Shown piece by piece: positions 5,382-9,782 of a stretch of 9,782 bases of DNA. The notes below the pieces were generated by a model. It was not told where the DNA came from. It ran no database searches and saw nothing but the letters and a program-made list of their open reading frames with translations. How positions within the stretch are numbered: position 1 is the first letter of the stretch; every line of letters begins with the position of its first letter. The position numbers were made by a program, and so were the translations under genes. The DNA is from Bacteroidales bacterium UBA4070 (lineage in GTDB: Bacteria; Bacteroidota; Bacteroidia; Bacteroidales; VadinHA17), in NCBI GenBank assembly GCA_002383485.1, contig DFYY01000049.1:1-9782 (forward strand), given 5' to 3'.

Positions 5382-6775
5382 CAGCACGTCCAATAATCGA
5401 TAATTGCGCACTCGGCGAGACGCGGCACAGGGATGTACTCCCTCGCCTCTTGTCTCTTTGCGCGCAAGTCGACTTCCGGGAGCTGGCGGATATGTCAGCG
5501 AAAGAAACGCCAAAAAAGAAACACTACATTATTATAGTTGTAGAGGAGGTTCTCCGCCTGGCGCGTGAGCATTCCTTCGGTATCGCTCGCAAGCATGATT
5601 ACTTTTTTCTGTTTAACGGGCAGTATTGGCAGTTATTAGATGATACAGAGTTAACGGACTTTCTCGGCTCTGCTGCTGAAAAGATGGGTGTTGAGAAGTT
5701 TGATGCAAGGCACTATCAGTTCAGGGAAGAGTTGCTGCGGCAGTTCATCGCTTCAGCCCACCTTGAACGTGCACCGGGGCAGGATGTGGTGCTCATCAAC
5801 CTACTGAACGGCACCCTTGAATTGAACGGAGCCCCGCGCCTCAGACCGTTCGATGAGCGTGATTTTCTCACCTATCAACTCGGGTACGAGTATGACCCGA
5901 AGGCCACCGCTCCCCGCTTCACGAGCTACCTCAATGAAGTACTCCCGGATCCGGCAGCACAGCAGGTGCTCGCTGAGTTCCTCGGGTACGTGTTCATTAA
6001 GAATTCAACTCTCAAACTCGAGAAAGCCCTGCTACTCCATGGCCCAGGTTCCAACGGTAAGAGCGTTTTGTTTGAGATTGTCCGCGCTCTCCTCGGGAAT
6101 GAGAACCTATCATCCTACAGTCTAAGTTCGCTCACGAATGAATCCGGGTACTACCGGGCAGAGATCGGCAACAAGCTCGCAAATTACGCCAGCGAAATCA
6201 ACGGCAACCTTGAGGCTGCACGATTCAAGGCTCTTGTTTCCGGTGAGCCGATTGAGGCCCGCCGGCCATACGGGCAAGCATTCATCCTGACGGACTATGC
6301 GCGCCTGATCTTCAACACGAACGAACTGCCCCGTGACGTGGAGCACTCTCTAGCCTATTTCCGCCGGTTCCTGATCATTCCGTTCTCTGTGACCATACCG
6401 GAGGAGCGGCAGGACAAGGAGTTATCTAAGCGAATCATACAGGATGAACTCCCCGGTGTGTTCAACTGGATGCTGGCCGGCCTTCAGCGTGTGCTGGTGC
6501 AGAGATCATTTTCATCATGTGACCTGGCAGACAGAGAATTATCTAAGTTCCGCACGCAGTCGGATAGTGTCGCCACCTTCATGGAGGAGCAAGGGTTTCT
6601 CCCTTCTCCTACTGATATGAAAGTTTTGAAAGGGATCTACTCAGATTATCGAGCTTACTGCCTTGACGCTGGATATAAACCTGTCTCACGTGGTGTATTC
6701 TCGAAACGCCTCGAGGCACTCGGCTTTACACTGGAACGCAGAAACATTGGACTAGTAATCTTTTGTCATGACTAA
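5378..6775 (+). CDS. P4/D5-type SF3 replicative helicase
   Basis: This is a phage/plasmid D5-N plus SF3 helicase protein of 465 aa that would unwind the element's origin as a ring hexamer. A D5-N-like region (about 60-200) contains FNGQYWQL and LINLLNGTLELN. Walker A is GPGSNGKS (222-229, K228), the Walker B-like acidic residue is E273 in LANYASEIN, and SF3 motif C is RLIFNTNELP (309-318) with sensor N315. The arginine finger is likely R329/R330 in YFRRF. A winged-helix-like tail (about 395-460) would bind DNA. No primase domain is fused at the N-terminus; the first ~50 residues are of unclear role. It overlaps the HTH gene by 4 bases and the primase gene by 8. Confidence 0.92.
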   Translation: MTARPIIDNCALGETRHRDVLPRLLSLCAQVDFRELADMSAKETPKKKHYIIIVVEEVLRLAREHSFGIARKHDYFFLFNGQYWQLLDDTELTDFLGSAAEKMGVEKFDARHYQFREELLRQFIASAHLERAPGQDVVLINLLNGTLELNGAPRLRPFDERDFLTYQLGYEYDPKATAPRFTSYLNEVLPDPAAQQVLAEFLGYVFIKNSTLKLEKALLLHGPGSNGKSVLFEIVRALLGNENLSSYSLSSLTNESGYYRAEIGNKLANYASEINGNLEAARFKALVSGEPIEARRPYGQAFILTDYARLIFNTNELPRDVEHSLAYFRRFLIIPFSVTIPEERQDKELSKRIIQDELPGVFNWMLAGLQRVLVQRSFSSCDLADRELSKFRTQSDSVATFMEEQGFLPSPTDMKVLKGIYSDYRAYCLDAGYKPVSRGVFSKRLEALGFTLERRNIGLVIFCHD

Positions 6776-7649
6776 CGTACTTGATATATCCGTCTCTGCC
6801 TTTCGCGACGCATGGTCCCCGGCTAACCCTGTTACCGTCCCTCTGATGGCATGGCTGACCTCTGACAAGCACCGGGAACGGATAGAGCTGATAAGGGCCA
6901 CAGAGGACAAGGAAAAGCGGTCAGACCTCAAGAAAGCACTGCCGGCCATAACCCCTAGCGGAGTATTCAGCTATCATTCCGCAGCTGGCCTTCTCGCCCA
7001 CTCAGGACTGCTTCAGTTTGATGTTGATTATGTAGAGGATCCGGCAGCACTCAGGCATGACCTGAGTAAGATTATGAACGTGGCTTATGCTGGTCTGTCT
7101 GTCTCAGGGCGTGGCGTGTGGGGACTGGTTCCTATAGCATTCCCCGCCAAGCACAAAGAGCAATTTCTTGCACTCAAGCAGGACTTTGCAGCACTCGGCA
7201 TTGAGATTGATGCCGCCTGCAAGGACGTGTGCAGACTGCGATTCATGAGCTATGATCCTGAGGGGTATTTCAACCCTTCTGCGAGGCCATACGCCCGTGT
7301 GTACAAGCCCATACCGAAGGAGCCGCCGAGGTATGCCAGGCCGACTACAGAGAGCGACACACGGTCCAAGGTTGTGAAGATCCTCACCCTTATACAGCGT
7401 CACACTATTGATGTTACTGCGAACTATGCGGAAGAGTGGTTGCCTATAGTGTCAGCACTTGCCAACGAATTCGGCGAAGGAGGCCGATCATACGCGCATG
7501 AGGTCAGCAGATTCAACCCTGGATACAACCCCGCTGCGACTGACAAGCTCTTCTCTGACTGTCTCAAAGCCAGGTATGACTTCAGCATCGGTTCATTCTT
7601 CGAGATAACCAAAAACTACGGACTTAAATATGTTGATGCTAGATTATAA
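6768..7649 (+). CDS. BT4734-like primase with PriCT-2 domain
   Basis: This 293-aa protein probably synthesises primers for the element's replication. Residues about 55-180 match the BT4734/VirE_N-type domain, a branch of archaeo-eukaryotic primases. It shows ALPAITPSGVFSYH, then SGLLQFDVD with metal-binding D85 and D87, SVSGRGVWGLVPI (111-123), and IDAACKDVCRLRFMSYDP (147-164). Residues about 205-285 resemble PriCT-2: WLPIVSALANEFGEGGRSYAHEVSRFNPGYN and SIGSFFEITKNYG. In many Bacteroidetes elements this pair is fused ahead of an SF3 helicase, but here it is a separate gene placed after the helicase. The start ATG 6768 overlaps the helicase stop by 8 bases. Primase activity is inferred from family, and the H of the usual sxH motif is not apparent. 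Confidence 0.85.
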   Translation: MTNVLDISVSAFRDAWSPANPVTVPLMAWLTSDKHRERIELIRATEDKEKRSDLKKALPAITPSGVFSYHSAAGLLAHSGLLQFDVDYVEDPAALRHDLSKIMNVAYAGLSVSGRGVWGLVPIAFPAKHKEQFLALKQDFAALGIEIDAACKDVCRLRFMSYDPEGYFNPSARPYARVYKPIPKEPPRYARPTTESDTRSKVVKILTLIQRHTIDVTANYAEEWLPIVSALANEFGEGGRSYAHEVSRFNPGYNPAATDKLFSDCLKARYDFSIGSFFEITKNYGLKYVDARL

Positions 7650-7655
7650 ATATGG

Positions 7656-7678
7656 CGTGGCCCCAACAGCGAGCCACG
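7656..7678. repeat. GC-rich hairpin 1 after the primase gene
   Basis: CGTGGC (7656-7661) and GCCACG (7673-7678) pair perfectly around an 11-base loop, 7 bases after the primase stop. No T-tract follows, so it is a poor intrinsic terminator. It adjoins the larger hairpin at 7683-7729, with which it probably forms one structured unit. Confidence 0.5.
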
Positions 7679-7682
7679 ACCT

Positions 7683-7729
7683 ACCCGGCCCAGGGAGACG
7701 AGTTGCGCAGCCGCGCTCGCTCCCCGGGT
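7683..7729. other. Long GC-rich hairpin 2: candidate replication origin or structured RNA
   Basis: The arms pair in four blocks: ACCCG/CGGGT (7683-7687 with 7725-7729), GGGAG/CTCCC (7693-7697 with 7720-7724), CGAG/CTCG (7699-7702 with 7716-7719) and GCG/CGC (7705-7707 with 7712-7714). That makes 17 base pairs with a 5-base bulge, a 1-base bulge and a CAGC loop. The block is far more GC-rich than its flanks and is not followed by T residues. Location just after helicase and primase genes suggests a single-strand initiation site or origin, as P4-type replicons have cis origins near the primase gene. A small RNA or leader structure is the alternative. The rest of the gap (7730-7838) is AT-rich and shows no clear ORF or promoter. 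Confidence 0.5.
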
Positions 7730-7838
7730 CTTCAGGACAATCTGTCATGCGAAGGATACATTTTTTACAACGCACTGAATATCAATTATATGATTTTCCT
7801 ATAAGTACCATTATGTTAACTAGACCGCTGTAACTGAC

Positions 7839-8054
7839 ATGGAATCAATAACAATGAGAAAAAAGCACTCGCCTCACAAGGTCCTGATCACACCGGATAA
7901 GGACCCGCACTTCTGTGACGTGAGACTGATAAGAATGAAGGACAACTCTGTAAGGGGCAAGCATTATATCCTGGCATCAGATGTTCAGACGTGGGTAAGT
8001 ATGTACCGCCGCGACGGATTCAGCCCTGTAGCAAAGGAGGAGAATCATGACTGA
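7839..8054 (+). CDS. Small hypothetical protein, 71 aa
   Basis: I do not recognise it. It is basic and soluble with a Lys/His-rich N-terminus (MRKKHSPHKVLITPDKDPHF), no membrane segment and no known motif. The start may be ATG 7839 or ATG 7854; the second would give a 66-aa protein beginning at MRKKH. It is supported as a gene by its 8-base overlap with the next ORF and by the run of same-strand overlapping genes that follows. A small DNA-binding or phage accessory role is only a guess. Confidence 0.6.
   Translation: MESITMRKKHSPHKVLITPDKDPHFCDVRLIRMKDNSVRGKHYILASDVQTWVSMYRRDGFSPVAKEENHD
8036..8040 (+). promoter_or_regulatory. Strong Shine-Dalgarno GGAGG for the 8047 gene
   Basis: GGAGG lies six bases before ATG 8047 (AAAGGAGGAGAATCATG). 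Most other starts in the window have no such motif, as usual in Bacteroidetes, so this one supports the choice of start. It lies inside the preceding gene's coding sequence, where it encodes KEE, so chance cannot be excluded. Confidence 0.45.
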
Positions 8055-8322
8055 CGCTCAAATATACGCCACCTACCGGGTGCTGAAAATCAACTTTGCC
8101 ATGAACACTATCCTGCTCATCGGCAAGAGGTGTATCAACTTCCGAGGGCACACTATCCGCATCAATTCAGCGTGGGCCTCCATACACGGCCAGTCGTATC
8201 CATGCAACACACCGGAAGACCTGATCCGGGCAATGGCAGAGAGAGCACTCATCAGGCCCACCAGCGTGGAGCAGCTTATCTATAATATCGAGAGAGAATG
8301 TACAAGAAAACAGAAGCGGTAA
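8047..8322 (+). CDS. Hypothetical protein, 91 aa
   Basis: I do not recognise this protein. It is small and basic, with a short hydrophobic segment near residues 18-26 (AMNTILLIG) too short for a clear transmembrane helix. The predicted secondary pattern is beta strands followed by C-terminal helices (EDLIRAMAERALIRPTSVEQLIYNIEREC). It overlaps the gene before by 8 bases and the nuclease gene after by 25 bases, which suggests coupled translation of a compact phage-like cluster. No function can be assigned. Confidence 0.7.
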   Translation: MTDAQIYATYRVLKINFAMNTILLIGKRCINFRGHTIRINSAWASIHGQSYPCNTPEDLIRAMAERALIRPTSVEQLIYNIERECTRKQKR

Positions 8323-8777
8323 AGGAACTGGAACGCCTGTACATGATTGATCACAGGCACCGTTACCCGTCGATGCCGGAATATGCACGGGCCTGCAAGA
8401 AATACAGGGATGATTCCGCCAATGGTCTCACCAAATGTGTGATTGACTTCATCCGGCTATCAGGCTATCAGGCTGAAAGAATAAACTGCACCGGCAGGTA
8501 CATTGACCGTACCGAGGTTGTCACCGATGTGCTGGACCGTAAACGAGTGATTGGCTCAGCTAAGTGGCTCCCGACTTCAGGGCAGCGCGGCACATCTGAT
8601 ATTTCGGCCACTATCCGGGGCAGGGCCGTGAAGATCGAGATCAAGGCCGGCAAGGATAGGCAGTCTGAAGATCAGAAGAGGTATCAGGAGCAGGTTGAAC
8701 GTGCCGGCGGAGTGTACCTCATCATCAGGACATTTGAAGAATTCTACTCATGGTTTAACAATAACACAATCAATTAA
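8298..8777 (+). CDS. PD-(D/E)xK nuclease, VRR-NUC-like
   Basis: The 159-aa protein has a helical N-terminal part (LTKCVIDFIRLSGYQAERIN, about 44-63) and a C-terminal restriction-like core. In the core, GQRGTSDI (95-102) gives D101, VKIEIKAGK (111-119) gives E114 and K116, and Q126 sits in the next helix, followed by the strand GGVYLIIRTFEEF (137-149). This D...ExK...Q pattern with a terminal V-x-hydrophobic strand fits VRR-NUC enzymes, which act on branched or flapped DNA. Phage and satellite members often accompany replication genes and may resolve junctions or process replication intermediates. The start ATG 8298 lies within the gene before. The core match is good, but the branched-DNA specificity is inferred. 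Confidence 0.78.
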   Translation: MYKKTEAVKELERLYMIDHRHRYPSMPEYARACKKYRDDSANGLTKCVIDFIRLSGYQAERINCTGRYIDRTEVVTDVLDRKRVIGSAKWLPTSGQRGTSDISATIRGRAVKIEIKAGKDRQSEDQKRYQEQVERAGGVYLIIRTFEEFYSWFNNNTIN

Positions 8778-8778
8778 A

Positions 8779-9405
8779 ATGGAAAAACTACTAATCAATG
8801 ACAACAAGGACAGGGCAGAATCTGATATCTTGAGCCTGAATCAGCACGGCAAGGCCGTATCTGAGGTTATTAAGCTATGGAACACACAGCCCGCACTCAA
8901 GCCAATCACCAGTACCAAGGACCTGCAGGAGTTCCTACAGGAACCGCTCGAGATGCTTGACCGGCGTGTCCTCTCTGATTCCGGAGTAACCTTCGGAGAA
9001 CATAAGCCTGACCCGCGCATGATTGCGCAGATGTTCCGTGTCCGGTATGATGACCTGGTACGTGGCATATCTACCTCAAGAGCCCGTGCGCTGAAGTTCG
9101 AGCTCTACTCCTTCAATGAGAATACCGGAGAGATAGCTCTCACGGACCAGGGCAAGGAACAGGTTCGCGAATGGGCCAGAGTGTATCTCACAAGCCCTGC
9201 CGAGATTGAGGCCTATCAGAACATACAGGATACGTGCGACAAGATGAACGCCCTCTGTGATATGTACAACGTGTCATCAATGGACCGCAACGCTGCCGGT
9301 CATTCCCTGCCATTCTTTAAGGCAGCCCCGGGGAGCAAGGCCGGTGAGCCCTGGAGGCTTGTCCCTGATGTAACCTTCGTGAAGAAACTTGCAAAAACTC
9401 TGTAG
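8779..9405 (+). CDS. Hypothetical protein, 208 aa
   Basis: I do not recognise this protein. The chosen ATG 8779 is one base after the nuclease stop; an in-frame ATG at 8695 would overlap the nuclease by 83 bases and add an unlikely Ser/Thr-rich extension. It is a soluble, mostly helical protein with charged repeats (KDLQEFLQEPLEMLDRR; TDQGKEQVREWARVYL) and no signal peptide, membrane segment or catalytic motif that I can see. Its order after nuclease and before two more small genes is typical of phage early or accessory clusters. Confidence 0.78.
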   Translation: MEKLLINDNKDRAESDILSLNQHGKAVSEVIKLWNTQPALKPITSTKDLQEFLQEPLEMLDRRVLSDSGVTFGEHKPDPRMIAQMFRVRYDDLVRGISTSRARALKFELYSFNENTGEIALTDQGKEQVREWARVYLTSPAEIEAYQNIQDTCDKMNALCDMYNVSSMDRNAAGHSLPFFKAAPGSKAGEPWRLVPDVTFVKKLAKTL

Positions 9406-9407
9406 TC

Positions 9408-9737
9408 ATGGCAGAAGTAAAAGAGATCGAGATCCCTTTCTCTCACTGCACCTTCGAGGCTGAAGACCCTGAGAGTATGAAACTCACGGAGATGAATGAT
9501 ATCAAGAGCATGACCCTGGGAGTAAAACGAATGACCCTGCCCCTCTTCCCTCGTGGGACCTTCCGCCAATGGGAGGGGTTAGGCCTTCGCTTCACTGAAC
9601 TGGAAAAAACTGCCGAAGGAAAGAGCCGGGGAGTGCTCTTCTTTGTAGATCACCCCCGCGCCCTTGACCACCTCATCACAGAGCTCATGGAGCTGCGTAA
9701 TCAGTTGTACGGACCACCCCTTAACAACGAGAACTAA
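9408..9737 (+). CDS. Hypothetical protein, 109 aa
   Basis: I do not recognise this protein. It is acidic at the N-terminus (MAEVKEIEIPFSHCTFEAEDPES) and has a predicted C-terminal helix (ALDHLITELMELRNQL). There is no signal peptide or known motif. It starts 2 bases after the previous stop and its own stop overlaps the next ATG (TAATG), so it belongs to the same transcript. Function is unknown. Confidence 0.7.
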   Translation: MAEVKEIEIPFSHCTFEAEDPESMKLTEMNDIKSMTLGVKRMTLPLFPRGTFRQWEGLGLRFTELEKTAEGKSRGVLFFVDHPRALDHLITELMELRNQLYGPPLNNEN

Positions 9738-9782
9738 TGGCAGGAACACCTAAGATTAAAATCGCTGAGCTCGAGATCGAAG
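9737..9782 (+). CDS. Start of a further element gene, cut by the window end
   Basis: ATG 9737 overlaps the previous stop by one base and is followed by an open frame to the window edge (MAGTPKIKIAELEIE, 15 codons). The tight coupling supports a real gene. Fifteen residues are too few to identify it. Confidence 0.6.
   Translation, partial: MAGTPKIKIAELEIE

Noticed and set aside
5947..7050. Shared 14-mer GGATCCGGCAGCAC at 5947-5960 and 7037-7050
   Set aside because: Both copies encode Asp-Pro-Ala-Ala within unrelated proteins, and one such 14-mer pair is not surprising in a window this size.
7630..7833. 67-aa open frame over the gap after the primase gene
   Set aside because: It starts inside the primase gene, runs through the GC-rich hairpins, and gives an Arg/Pro/Ser-rich peptide with no family character; the structure explains the sequence better than coding does.
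8695..8778. Upstream ATG start for the 208-aa protein
   Set aside because: It would overlap the nuclease by 83 bases and add a low-complexity Ser/Thr/His-rich leader, whereas ATG 8779 follows the nuclease stop by one base.
1..9782. CRISPR array, rRNA or complete insertion sequence
   Set aside because: I saw no regularly spaced repeats, no rRNA-like conserved sequence and no transposase with terminal inverted repeats on either strand.

Overview
The window looks like a Bacteroidota (Bacteroidetes) chromosome carrying the left end of an integrated mobile element. The evidence for the phylum is a candidate promoter matching the TTTG-N19-TAnnTTTG consensus of that phylum, mostly absent Shine-Dalgarno sequences, a Bacteroidetes-type tyrosine recombinase (arm-binding domain, an NGMN motif where other families have the first catalytic Arg), and a BT4734-like primase. 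Species cannot be read from the sequence.

Bases 1-2602 are host core metabolism: a tight same-strand lysine/diaminopimelate operon. It holds the C-terminal end of a monofunctional aspartate kinase (lysC), then dapB, dapA and a dapD-type tetrahydrodipicolinate N-succinyltransferase. The first three diaminopimelate genes lie 19 bases or less apart.

Bases 2603-2984 contain no protein gene but are informative. On the minus strand there is a rho-independent terminator, then the 3' part of a CAT-anticodon tRNA (anticodon arm, variable loop, T arm, 3' acceptor strand). Upstream of the anticodon stem the tRNA has no proper D arm or 5' acceptor strand. I read this as the chromosome/element junction (an att site) made by recombination in the anticodon loop. 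To its right lie an AT-rich regulatory stretch with a promoter, two inverted repeats and a tandem 9-bp repeat, all ahead of the integrase gene.

Bases 2985-9782 are element DNA, all genes on the plus strand. Module 1 is the integrase plus a translationally overlapping 271-aa protein of unknown function. A 10-bp-stem palindrome and a candidate promoter separate it from module 2, the replication genes: a small HTH protein (excisionase or regulator), an SF3 helicase of the P4/D5 type, and a separate BT4734-like/PriCT-2 primase. These overlap by 4 and 8 bases, so helicase and primase are split genes in helicase-first order, unlike the fused primase-helicase of phage P4. A GC-rich double-hairpin region follows the primase (7656-7729) and is a candidate replication origin or structured RNA. 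Module 3 is a run of small genes: two hypotheticals, a PD-(D/E)xK VRR-NUC-like nuclease, two more hypotheticals and the first 15 codons of another. No capsid, portal, terminase, relaxase or conjugation gene is visible, so prophage, phage satellite and integrative mobilizable element all remain possible.

The best candidates for undescribed biology are the integrase-coupled unknown protein, the GC-rich hairpin region after the primase, and the compact HTH-helicase-primase-nuclease replicon itself.
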